Shown here one piece after another: positions 10,637 through 22,400 of a stretch of DNA of 64,000 nt. Each line of letters begins with the position of its first letter. Position 1 is the first letter of the stretch. The stretch lies in contig CM055266.1 of NCBI GenBank assembly GCA_029237695.1, forward strand, positions 108,145,370 to 108,209,369, given 5' to 3'. The notes beneath the pieces were generated by a model. That model was not told the DNA's origin and made no database searches. It saw only the letters and a list, made by a program, of their open reading frames with translations. Origin of the DNA: Conchocele bisecta (Eukaryota > Mollusca > Bivalvia > Lucinida > Thyasiridae). A program made the position numbers and the translations under genes.

Positions 10637-11600
10637 AACAAGAAACGAGGCAAAGCCACGAAGGCCACGTTTTTTCCAAGCATAGACACTTGGATAACAT
10701 AATTATACCCACTTTTTGTAGACTAGATGGCCGTGGCCTCCATGTCGCGCCTTGGGGCGAGGCATGGACACTAAAAAAAGAGATATAGTAGATGGAAAAA
10801 CTTTAACCAAAAAACGTTAACCGGACACACGGACGGATGGACGGACGTATGTCAAAATGCCGACTATATCGCGCTTTCCGCAAGCGGGCACGACAATGAT
10901 GATAAACACCCATGTGAAGTATCAAGGTAATGGGTGAAGCAGTTGCAGAGATATAGTACACGAAAAAACTTTAACAAAAAATTAAAAGTAATTTGACCTC
11001 GACATTGGGCACAGGGGCCGCACGGTTGGGGGGTAGAATGAAAATATGGATGATGATAAACACCCATGTGAAGTTTCAAGGTAATGGGCGAAGCAGTTGC
11101 AGAGATATAGTATAACGAAAAACTTTAACCAAAAAACTTTAACCAGACGTACGTTAAAAAGTTAACGTTGAAAAAGTCAATTACATAGAAATAATAGGTC
11201 AAGGTAAAAAAAATGGTCACATGTTGGATAGTTGTATGTGGTGGGCACCCCTTGGTTATGAAGCTGTGCAAGTTTGGTGGTCCTAGGTGGTACAGTACCA
11301 AAGAAATGGACGTAAACACGAAAAGTTAACGTTGTAAACGCGAAAAGTTAACATTGAAAATGGCTATTTAAAGTCGACTGCGCGGAAAAAATGGGTCAAG
11401 TTAAAAAAAAGGTAACATGTTGGATACTGATATGTGGTGGGCAACCCTTGGTTATGAAGCTGTGAAAGTTTGTTGGTCCTATGTGGTACAGTAACAAAGA
11501 AATGGACTCAAACACGAAAACGTAAAATTGGTTGTGGACGCCGCCGGCCCGCCCGGCTTTCGCCAATCCAATAGCCTGGATTTTTAAAAAAAATAACAAA
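10637..11600 (+). mobile_element. Element K1b, second copy of K1a
   Basis: Collinear with 972-1940 from AACAAGAAACGAGGCAAAGC to ATCCAATAGCCTGGATTTT. It keeps the GTCGCGCC motif (10744-10751) and the GCTTTCCGCAAGCGGGC hairpin text near 10873-10890. The two copies allow the element boundaries to be checked against each other. Confidence 0.65.
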
Positions 11601-12472
11601 AAAAACAACTATTTAATACATTCCTAATGATGCGACAAAGCGACAATGTTTTTAGGTTGATGTCATCATGCTATAAACATCATTAGAAGAGACTAGAACG
11701 AAAACAGTAAATGGCATCTTCTCACTGAAACGTATCTGATATCTCCACGGTTTTTGCTTTTTGGAGTGTGAAATCATGTCAAACTGGTTTTCATTTGATA
11801 TGAGATTTATGAAACTCGTCAGCAATTTTATGCATAAACTGTGCGCGACTTGTGTCATAAATATCATATCAAATAGAAACTTGTTTGAGATCCTATAAGT
11901 CATTAGTTATGTGGCATCATATTTGTTAGTTGCTTTGCCCTATACCGAGATGGGCATATGTTCTGTTTTCATAAAAAGCAGCTGTAAAGATTATCAAATT
12001 CTTGAATTAGTTTTTCCTTTCCTACCATTAACTTTCACATACATAGTAAACAAGGGTATCGCTGTCAATAAGCTAATCCCCTCGCTGGCAGACTTGATAA
12101 TAAAATGAACATAAGTCCTCAGTGACCTTGACCTCGGGTGTTCAGAGACGTGAGGTGTATGCAAAACAAATCACCACCTGTAGACACGCATTGTGGTCAA
12201 ATATCAATAAAATCGGTGAAGGGGTTGTTAAGCAGTTATTGAGAAAACCTCGGAATAATCACAACCTGAGATTGTCAAATATTAGCACAGCAGGTTTGAG
12301 AACAACCAAACTGTCTGAGATCATGTTTGCCATTCCGCCACTGAAGTACATGTATTCAGCAGTATTATTTGATAATGTTGTACAATCAACTCTGGTCTTT
12401 ATATCTGGCTAACTCTGTGATACATACATGTACAATCACGTCTGGACAGGATCTCCTACAGGCTGGACCTTT
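11601..12472. other. Stretch without recognised gene
   Basis: Contains ORFs of 83 and 96 codons, but neither shows a known motif or a splice pattern that I could extend. GTGACCTTGACCTCGG near 12121 resembles the cores of the K elements. Confidence 0.4.
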
Positions 12473-13141
12473 GGCATCACGGGACGGTTGAAAATAGCCA
12501 AAATTGACTGCTTTTCTGAGGGCGGCGGGTGACTTATAAAAATCACCGCCTCTCACAATCAGTTAAGGAGGCTCTTGCGACAAGTATTGAAAAATACTCG
12601 CAAATGAAGTACAAATCGCGCGCCACAATAAAAATTCAGTAACCGCATCAGATGTGTTCAATTAATTTTTTACAAAGTTACCCCATCCACCTATTTTTGG
12701 CCAGAAATATCAAAACGACTGAATTTATCGGAATTGTTTTCATGAAGATATGAGGCACAGATACTTTGTTATGTCTTGCTCTATCATTTATAACACCACA
12801 CCATTTTCTGAAAATGATTTCTAAGCGGGGTCATAACCAGCTCAAATTTTCGCTACAAATGCCCAAAAAATACCTTAAATTCGGACGCTAAACCGTACCG
12901 GCGAGACAGCATAGCATGCGCCATTTTCCAAGATGTCAAAATCAATCGGAGCTAACATTCAGTTTCGTAGAATTATGAAATACTCTAAAGAAATACACCT
13001 AGTCAAGCCTCCCAAAGTCAAGAAATATTCATAAACCTATTTTTCTAGACACACTGGTGTAACTTACAGGGTCGGTAGTGAAGTATATAGAAAATTGTCC
13101 ACCCCCTTTTTAAAGCTAGCTGCCCACTGTCCCGTGAGACC
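12473..13141. mobile_element. 669-bp element, copy 1 (Harbinger-like ends)
   Basis: The left end GGCATCACGGGACGGT matches the complement of the right end ACTGTCCCGTGAGACC with three mismatches. TTT precedes it and TTA follows. The interior includes ACGACTGAATTTATCGGAAT. No ORF. GG-starting ends and 3-bp targets suggest a PIF/Harbinger-type MITE (inference). Confidence 0.65.
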
Positions 13142-13480
13142 TTAAGGGCAAATATTTTTCCCCCGAAACGGCTCATCTCGCTCTATATTGCTAATTTCAT
13201 CAATTTTACGTAAAACGCAAAGAAAGAAAAATGTACAAAATGAAAGCTGATGTCGAAATGGGGCGCGGATATCGCCCACCCGCAAAATGGCGAAACACGA
13301 AGTTTCATTTCGGTGTATCGACAGCAAAATACCATGCTTACCTCCAGCCCTGCTGAACCCTGCATATTTGAGTGCAGTAAACTAAAACTGCTGGATGTTA
13401 TCTTGGGACATGTTCTTCTGCCAAACAATACTGGTTAGAGGTGAAATATGACACCTTGAAATATCAGACTTTTCCCTTAA
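13142..13480. other. 339-bp spacer bounded by TTAAGGG and CCCTTAA
   Basis: Lies between the two 669-bp copies. Its ends form a 7-bp inverted repeat. It contains open frames of 60-80 codons on both strands without recognised similarity, one containing CRYTEMKLRVSPFCGWAISA. Confidence 0.5.
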
Positions 13481-14149
13481 GGCATCACGGGACGGTTGAA
13501 AATAGCCAAAATTGACTGCTTTTCTGAGAGGGGCGGGTGACTTATAAAAATCACCGCCTCTCACAATCAGTTAAGGAGGCTCTTGCGACAAGTATTGAAA
13601 AATACTCGCAAATGAAGTACAAATCGCGCGCCACTATAAAAATTCAGTAACCGCATCAGATGTGTTCAATTAATATTTTACAAAGTTACCCCACCCACCT
13701 ATTTTTGGCCAGAAATTTCAACACGACTGAATTTATCGGAATTGTTTTCATGAAAATATGAGGCACAGATACTTTGTTATGTCTTGTTCTATCACTTGTA
13801 ACACCACACCATTTTCTGAAAATGATTTCAAAGCGGGGTCATAACCAGCTCAAATTTTCGCTACAAATGCCCGAAAAATACCTTAAATTCTGACGCGAAA
13901 CGGTACCGGCGAGACAGCATAGCATACGCCATTTTCCAAGATGTCAAAATCAACCGGAGCTAACATTCAGTTTCGTAGAATTATGAAATACTCCTAAAAA
14001 ATACACCTAGTCAAGCCTCCCAAAGTCAAGAAATATTCATAAACCTATTTTTCTAGACACATTGGTGTAACTTACAGGGTCGGTAGTGAAGTATATAGAA
14101 AATTGTCCACCCCCTTTTTAAAGCTAGCTGCCCACCGTCCCGTGAGACC
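13481..14149. mobile_element. 669-bp element, copy 2
   Basis: Direct-orientation copy of 12473-13141 with the same length and only scattered substitutions. TAA precedes it and TTT follows, so the outer flanks of the pair match (TTT/TTT). Confidence 0.7.
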
Positions 14150-14538
14150 TTTGGACATGGGATACACTCATCCTCACACAGGGATAGTTAGGGGATATTA
14201 TCCTATTATATAGTACTGTATTAGTCCCTATTATACTGTGTTGTTAATTGTACTGGTAGTACACATGCATATGACCTGTACCCGACATGACCAAATACTC
14301 GACACTGGACGCTGAACCCAGCCCAACTTAATGGGATATGGACTGGCTGTTGTGTCACGCAGGTAAGCATGTATGTCTCTTAATTCTTACTGTAAAAAGT
14401 AAAAGATTATTGGATTAATACCAAGTTGTAATGTTTTGTCTAAATGTGCAAGGTCCCCTTTCTCAGCTGATGACCAATGTGTGAAGGCAAGCATGGGCGA
14501 CTTCACTAATCGAATTAGTGACATTCCACTGTAATTCA

Positions 14539-14712
14539 GGGGCCCGTTTCACTAAACGTTGTACGACTAAAATGTTTGTAAGTGCAAATTTAGGATTGTC
14601 TGAAAATTTCAATTGATTAATTGTTTACAAGAAAACAGTGTTAACGTGAAATTTACAGACTATCATAATTTTGCACTTACAAACAAACATAAAGTATAGT
14701 GAAACGGCACCC
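14539..14712. repeat. Family P MITE, shortened
   Basis: GGGGCCCGTTTCACTAAACG start and GTGAAACGGCACCC end. The central GCATATGC hairpin is deleted. Confidence 0.75.
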
Positions 14713-14814
14713 AGGTATCTACGAACCCGAGGATATATATGAGATTTTTGTACCTGGGTATGGAGGGTTCTTTGAATCAATTCCCACCCTTAAATATAAG
14801 ATAACTAACTGATT

Positions 14815-14992
14815 GTGTACCCAAGAACATGTGCAATTTTTCTGATATTTTCCGTAAATGACATCAAAACTTGACAATTTTTTCATAGCAAATCCGCATT
14901 TGCTGCGAAAATTTTGCCAACTTTTGACGTCATTTACAGAAAAATTGTACATGTTCTTAGGTACAAAATCACATCATGGCTAGTCTCATATG
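14815..14992. repeat. Family E MITE, copy 4
   Basis: GTGTACCCAAGAACATGTGC on the left and ACATGTTCTTAGGTACAAAA on the right. Confidence 0.75.
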
Positions 14993-15674
14993 TGTATCTT
15001 GCAATCACAAACAGACAATGTCATCAAAAATAAATGAAGATTGAGGGTTTAAATCACCAATGCCCACCCTGAGATGAAGTATGCCAGAGCAGAATTACTA
15101 CGGCCATTTTCATTTCAGTCATATTTGCAATATACACATACATATGTATGTTAAAATTGTATGAACAAAAACATATGTAAAAAATACATTATGTAGTTCG
15201 CTGTGTATAGCATGCACATGTACGCTGGCTGAAAAAAAATTGGCTACAACAAATGAAACAATTGTAGATCATTGGTCATCTTGTACATTCAATTAGCAGG
15301 TTTACAACCTAATTGTGGCAGGTAGCCTACGTCAGTGACTGATCGGTGACCAGCATATGGCCTGATCTGACTGAGGATACACAGGCTGATCTGGGGCTAA
15401 GCTCGTCCAATACATTGTAAGCTCCCCTTCGTCAGCCAGTGGCCTATATACAATATATGTACGTCTCCCAGCAACATATCAGTGTGGGAATACCCTATAT
15501 TTGTAATATCTGAATATTTGTCCTCTTCTTTTTCTAATTTCTCCTAATAAGTCTATGATGTGACCACCAATTGAACCGTCTAAACGGTTCAATTGGTGGT
15601 CACAACATATACTTTGTGGAGATGCAAGATACATATTCAGAGCTTTTCATCAGCAGAATTCTGAATCCATCATA
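14993..15674. other. Unannotated, with one short hairpin
   Basis: Only a hairpin at about 15562-15602 (ACCACCAATTGAACCGT and complement) and a family A-like remnant near 15325-15435 (GTGACCAGCATATGGCC, ACACAGGCTGATCTGG). No exon found downstream of the transporter stop. Confidence 0.45.
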
Positions 15675-15898
15675 ATATGTGGCTGTGACTGGAGAAATGG
15701 GGTTTATGGGTTTTGCGAACAGTTTAGATCCAGATCAGCCTATGTATTCACAGTCTGCTCAGAATCTGCACTGTTTGCTGTTCCATCATCACGCTTCTAA
15801 CAAGCAATATAGATCGTTATCATGATACAAAGCTATTTGATCAGGAGCTACACTGGTCACAAATCTCATAAGCCCCATTTCTCCATCACATCCACGTT
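15675..15898. repeat. Family A MITE just past the SLC35C1 stop codon
   Basis: ATATGTGGCTGTGACTGGAG to CTCCATCACATCCACG. It begins about 40 bp beyond the transporter stop codon, so it probably lies in the 3' untranslated region or marks its end. No AATAAA was seen in between. Confidence 0.8.
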
Positions 15899-15936
15899 TA
15901 TGCTAAAATAATATTATAATATATAATACTCTATTA

Positions 15937-16472
15937 TTATCTACTACCTGGCAATAGCGGTGCCTTCCCCGACTCCATTTTCCGTGCACTATCTTTATCG
16001 TGGAGCGACTTCATCTCGCGTCGCCGTACCTCCGTATATGCGGCAGAACCACCAAGCACCGTCATATTACTCACCCACCACAGCATCGACTTATGGTCGC
16101 TGTAATGTACACACGCAATCACAGTCTGCACGGCCGCCTTCGCGGTACCCGATATATTATGTGTGAGCGGCGATGTGAACTGAATCTGCAGCCCGGTAAC
16201 GAACCCGATCGCGAAGCCGAACACACCGCTACACATCATAAGGAGCCAGAAGTGGAGTTCGTTGAGTTTCGGGAAGTAGAGCACCTCGGTCACATCGCCG
16301 GAGAATACCATCAGGGGGAGGAACAGCAGGCTGGCATTGATGTTGTTGTACAGGGACAGGCGCCAGATGTTGTTGTCCAGTAGCGGGAGCACTTTCTTCG
16401 TGAAGATCGCGTTCAGAGCAACGCTTACACTCGCACACACACCGAATAGCACGCCAATCTTGGACAGGGAGC
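15937..16472 (-). CDS. SLC35C1: SLC35C1 exon 6 (terminal coding exon)
   Basis: Residues 162-339. The acceptor is TTAACCAG before GCTCCC, and the split glycine codon completes the G left by exon 5. It encodes the last transmembrane segments: [57 protein letters not shown], and [16 protein letters not shown]. The cytosolic tail is basic and ends PLLPGSR before TAA at 15937-15939. Plus-strand ORFs overlapping it are antisense shadows. A family C MITE ends 17 bp upstream of its acceptor dinucleotide. Confidence 0.96.
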
Positions 16473-19400
16473 CTGGTTAACACAACAGTTGATAATTCCA
16501 GCACAAAAATATTTACACAATTCCCTAACATTTGATTGGCCCGTAGCAAGTCTCTGTCCAAAATTTATATCCCAGTAAACTCCCACGCCGTACTACTTTC
16601 TGTATTAACCGTGAGGCGCAGTTAAAATAATTCTTAAGAAAACGGAAAATAAACACATTTTCTTGATGAATTTATTTCAAATGCTGGAATTATAAGGAAT
16701 GAATGGCCTTTTTGTGGAATTTATCGGGGATATAAACTTGGAAAAGTCACGAGAATACTGGACAAGGCCTTCCGGCCTTCGTCCAGTATTCCCGCAACTT
16801 TTCCGAGTTTATACCCCGATAAATTCCACAAAAAGGCCATTCATTCCTATAGTGTTGATTACACGTGGATCAATATATGGTTTTATTGACCCTTTCACCA
16901 TTAGATCTATAACATGGTATCAGTGCTCCAGATAAGTTGTGTGTCTAAAGAGTATTATACCCCCAGATTTCAAATTCAATACGTATTTTACTTTCACAAA
17001 TGTGTTATTCATTTTCTTCCTTATTAAATAGGGAACAAATGATACAAAATAAAACAAATTTAAAAATTCACATATTTGAACTGCAAAAAGCCAACACTGT
17101 TTGCCTTTTTGCAGCTCAACTGAGTACATTTTCACCTTTATTACAGCATTTTCACTACGCAATATGAAAATAAATGCGTATTTTCACATTGCTGTGTACT
17201 CCCAACTTTTGATAATAAATGCGTACCGGTATTCTGCTAAAATATGTGTGTAAAATACGCCAATACGCACCTTATCTGGAGCTCTGTGGTCTGTACTCTG
17301 TACCATGTCAGTTTTGTATATTCCATTGATAAACAAGAATGGAATTGATTCCAAGGTGTTGCCAAAGCATGTTTTATGGATATTAAGAAAAATATGAAAC
17401 AGTAGTATATAGGGTATCACTTCATTACCGCGACCCGGGGTAATAGAATCAGTCCAAGCCTGGGCTACCAAGAGGGTAAAATTAGGTCATAATTTCTCAT
17501 AATTAAGCACGGAAAAACTAGCTCCCACCTATGACAGAGGTTGTTATAAAATCCGTGCAAAATTGAGGAGGTTTTCAACTACCCCTCCAGTAGCATGGGG
17601 GTTCTGGACCACGTTTTTCCTATTGGTGTTATAGGAGTGTAAAAATCCCGCCGACAACCATGTTTTCGGCAACCATCAATACTCCGACCCGGGGTAAGAG
17701 AATTAGACCAAGTCGGGATACCAAGAGGGTAAAATTTGTGACAAAATTATGAGAATATATTTGAATTTCGTATTGAACAAAGTAAACATAATATTTAAAT
17801 ATAATTAAATTTTCCAACCTTGGGAAAGTATATTTTACTAATATATAAGAAGCAAAAATATGTCACAACCCAAACAAAAATTATCTCAAAAAGTTATGAA
17901 AACGGCACACCCTAAATTAACTCATACAATGATTGGTGAAAATGGGGGTATTAATGCCACGAAAATTCCACAAAATTCTTCTCCTAGGATTAGGGAATTA
18001 AGGGCTGAATTAAAATCCTTTGGGGTAGCGTTTTCATCAAGATTAAGAGAAACGGGTTTAAAGAAGCTTATAAACGAGAGAAAAAATGAAGAATTTATGA
18101 AGCGGATGAGCCGCGCGTACTCGCGCGGCGTGTTCAAGGGAATAGAAAATAAGGATTACAAAAAGATAGCACAACAGCTCTCAGATGAGGCGTTATTATC
18201 GCTTAAAAGTAAAAATATTGGCAAACCTAAAAACCGGGTTCCCAAAACGGATTTACTAAAACGTGTGATAGAGGAAGGGGATGAACTATTAGATGGGTAT
18301 AAGGAAAACCAAGAAACAACAGTGAAAGGACGCAGGTTAACTACAATAACCATGAAAAGGAAACTTCAGGTAGATAATACCCAAAAATTGATGACCTCAT
18401 TGCAACCTCGGCTGACTGGTAGCTTCTATCTGAGATATTCATTTTCTTACAGATTAGTCCACCAAGATGAGAAAGATTTTCGAGGAAGGCCTAAAAGTTT
18501 GTTTTTTTATAAAAACCTTTTCGGTAGTCCCTGGTTCAGAGAATACACAGAAGTGCACAATTGGATTAAAAAGCAAGAGGAAGAAAGATTAAATATAGAT
18601 AAAATAGATCGACCAAACACGAAATGGAGGTTTGTAAGGTGGGTAACCACTAGTGTTAAAATAATTTACGGAACGGTAACAAGAGATGTCGGAAGGGCGT
18701 CAGATCAAGTGGCCGGAGGGCACTTGCCTGAATGGTTGCGACACAAAAAAGGACTGAAGCCACTAGATAGTTTTGCCGATGATCTCTGTTTATTCAGGTG
18801 TTTAGCACTTCATACATCACAATTACGAACTGACAGGTGTTTATCATTAACAAAAGATCTGTTGGTAAAATATTTAAACTTTTGTTCCTCAAAAAAGTTT
18901 GATATTCCAAACGGACCGGTTTTATTTAACGATCTGAATAAAATAGAAGAATGTTTTAAAATAGGTATTGATGCGTACGAACCCACAGAAGATGGAACAT
19001 GGTTTTTACGAAAAGTTGCAGCGAACTACCAAGAACTTGGTAGCAAGAAGATGAAAATAGGTATTTTCAATGATCACGCATTCCTTATTACAGATATGAA
19101 CAAAGTTTGTAAAACTTATTGTTGTTCTGAGTGTAATCAACGATTTACACAATCGCACTGCTTGACAAGACACGCAAAAACGTGTATGAAAGGAGAAACA
19201 AATGTAGTGTGCAAAGCAGATGAAATAGATAGACCAACATCTGCGTTTGAAAAAGCGTTTTATCCAATACCTAAATGCAGCAAAAAAGCAATTACGTGGA
19301 TGAGCACTTTTGAAGGACCACATATCCACACAGCTGTATGTGGTCACGGTGGAGAAAGAATGGTAGCCGGTGCTCCTGTAGATGGATTTTGTTCAGAAAC

Positions 19401-22400
19401 GGAAACCGTTTATCAATTTCATGGATGCTATTGGCACGGATGTCCAAAACACTGTTTTAAAGATGCCAAAGAAATTTTTTAAAAATCTAGGGCACGAGAT
19501 GAATTGATCAGAGCAGAGTTTGAGTTAGTAGTTATTTGGGAATGCGAATATGATAATAATTCTGAATTAATTTCGAAGAAATTAGATATTAATAAAGAAT
19601 TAAAAAACCCTCCAACAACAATTTACCCATACCATATTGTATATGATTTTGAAGCGTATTTGGATCCTTCTTCCAAAAACCCCATTACTAAAGATTTAGA
19701 ATATATAAATGAACACGTTCCAATAAGTGTAAGTGTTGGAGACACACTGACTAGAGCTATAACACACATATGTGAGACTTCCCCTAAAAAATTAGTACAA
19801 CTTTTTCTTGAAGATATTAGTAGCCGAGCGCAAGCAATTCGCAATGTTGTTGGTGCAGATAAGACATACGGATTTCCCACCGATATGGACCGACTTCTCT
19901 CTTCACAGAGTGGTGAGATAAAGCGGTGGATAAACCAAGTTCCGGTAATTGGATTTAATTTCAGCAACTATGATATTAATTTGATAAAGAAACACTTAGT
20001 AGAGGCATTAACGGATACGGTCAAAAAAGTGTTAGTAGGAAAGAAAGCAAATACGACAATCTTTCTATTTATCAAAGAATTTAGATTTTTGGACGTAAAA
20101 TTATATCTTGCTCCTGGTATTGATTACGACCGGTGGGTAAGAGCGTACGGATGTGAAGCAACAAAGTCTTTCTTTCCATACGAATGGTTTGATTCCCCCG
20201 ATAAACTTAATTACGAGGGATTACCACCACTTAAAAACTGGGGAAATAAATTAAATCCCAGTAAAATTCTAACCCAAAACCAACTAGATGAGTGCAACAG
20301 CATTTATAAAAACTTGAAAATGAAGAGTTTCAAAGATTGGTTAAAATATTATAACAACTTGGATGTTGAACCTTTCCTAGAAGCTATTAATAAAATGACT
20401 GCATTTTATAAAACAAAATATGTAGATATATTTAAGGACGCGGTTACCCTTCCGGGGGTTGCGTTACAATATATTCTAAAAGGAACTATAAAACACCACG
20501 TAAAAAGTTACAAAACTAAAGAGAGTATAGCGGCAGATGCGATCTGTCCACCACTTTACGCTCCCGACGAAGAAAGTTATGAAATGTTTAAACAGGCACT
20601 AGTTGGAGGTCCATCAATTGTGTTTACAAGATATGCGGAAGCCGGAGTTTCTAGAATTAGATCAACTCCTGATGGAAACGGAAAACTCTACAAAGTGGTG
20701 TTAGGATTTGACGCGAACGCTTTATATTTGTCCACACTAAGTAAGGTTATGCCCTGTGGAAAAGGAAAATTATTATTTTAACACTAGTGGTTACCCACCT
20801 TACAAACCTCCATTTCGTGTTTGGTCGATCTATTTTATCTATATTTAATCTTTCTTCCTCTTGCTTTTTAATCCAATTGTGCACTTCTGTGTATTCTCTG
20901 AACCAGGGACTACCGAAAAGGTTTTTATAAAAAAACAAACTTTTAGGCCTTCCTCGAAAAAAAAACAAACTTTTAGGCCTTCCTCGAAAATCTTTCTCAT
21001 CTTGGTGGACTAATCTGTAAGAAAATGAATATCTCAGATAGAAGCTACCAGTCAGCCGAGGTTGCAATGAGGTCATCAATTTTTGGGTATTATCTACCTG
21101 AAGTTTCCTTTTCATGGTTATTGTAGTTAACCTGCGTCCTTTCACTGTTGTTTCTTGGTTTTCCTTATACCCATCTAATAGTTCATCCCCTTCCTCTATG
21201 ACACGTTTTAGTAAATCCGTTTTGGGAACCCGGTTTTTAGGTTTGCCAATATTTTTACTTTTAAGCGATAATAACGCCTCATCTGAGAGCTGTTGTGCTA
21301 TCTTTTTGTAATCCTTATTTTCTATTCCCTTGAACACGCCGCGCGAGTACGCGCGGCTCATCCGCTTCATAAATTCGTCATTTTTTCTCTCGTTTATAAG
21401 CTTCTTTAAACCCGTTTCTCTTAATCTTGATGAAAACGCTACCCCAAAGGATTTTAATTCAGCCTTTAATTCCCTAATCCTAGGAGAAGAATTTTGTGGA
21501 ATTTTCGTGGCATTAATACCCCAATTTTCACCAATCATTGTGTGAGTTAATTTAGGGTGTGCCGTTTTCATAACTTTTTGAGATAATTTTTGTTTGGGTT
21601 GTGACATTTTTTTGCTTCTTATATATTAGTAAAATATACTTTCCCAAGGTTGGAAAATTTAATTATATTTAAATATTATGTTTACTTTGTTCAATACGAA
21701 ATTCAAATATATTCTCATAATTTTGTCACAAATTTTACCCTCTTGGTATCCCGACTTGGTCTAATTCTCTTACCCCGGGTTGGAGTATTGATGGTTGCCG
21801 AAAACATGGTTGTCGGCGGGATTTTTACACTCCTATAACACCAATAGGAAAAACGTGGTCCAGAACCCCCATGCTACTGGAGGGGTAGTTGAAAACCTCC
21901 TCAATTTTGCCACAAATTTTATAACAACCTCTGTCATAGGTGGGAGGTAGTTTTTCCGTGCTTAATTATGAGAAATTATGACCTAATTTTACCCTCTTGG
22001 TAGCCCAGGCTTGGACTGATTCTATTACCCCAGGTCACGGTAATGAAGTGATACCCTATATACTACTGAAACAACTGCAGATGACAATTTTTCGTTTCCA
22101 ACAGTCTAAGGGTTACTACAGTAAAATAAGCCGCGCTCGGCGACAGTGGGAGATATCATGATGGATGGGAACAACTCCAAATGAACTAGAAAATGTGCTC
22201 ATAGAATACGGATGCCCAACATATCGCTTTGATAGTAAACGAGACACAATTCCAAGTTCAAAAGGGGGAGATAATACATGGATCAGTGTCATATCAAAAA
22301 TAGAAATTCACTTTGTGCATCTACACATCATAATGAAGCTGCATCCAACGTATCAAGCCTCCACCTATTACGATTTAAAGGTTTTACAAGTTTCAAGGCA

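Larger units (their letters stand above)
17401..22067. mobile_element. Polinton/Maverick deletion derivative with 1.3-kb inverted ends
   Basis: A 4.67-kb unit begins AGTAGTATATAGGG and ends with its complement, flanked by a 5-bp direct duplication GAAAC (17396-17400 and 22068-22072). The inverted arms are 17401-18665 and 20772-22067. It carries a protein-primed family B DNA polymerase fragment and no integrase, protease, ATPase or capsid gene. The 5'-AG start, short terminal iteration (AGTAGTA), long inverted repeats and polymerase type fit Polintons; their usual duplication is 6 bp. It lies in intron 5 of SLC35C1, with the polymerase antisense to the host gene. Confidence 0.8.
17341..22115. 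repeat. Family I MITE split by the Polinton insertion
   Basis: The left remnant (17341-17400) matches the MITE text near 57825 (GATTCCAAGGTGTTGCC, AAAGCATG). The right remnant (22068-22115) continues with CTGCAGATGACAA and CTAAGGGTTA, as in other family I copies. Confidence 0.65.

Noticed and set aside
15960..16383. Plus-strand ORFs of 68 and 127 codons
   Set aside because: They lie antisense to SLC35C1 exon 6, whose minus-strand frame matches a known transporter and has proper splice sites.
16229..16561. Minus-strand ORF of 110 codons over exon 6
   Set aside because: Wrong frame relative to the transporter, and it runs through the splice acceptor into a MITE.
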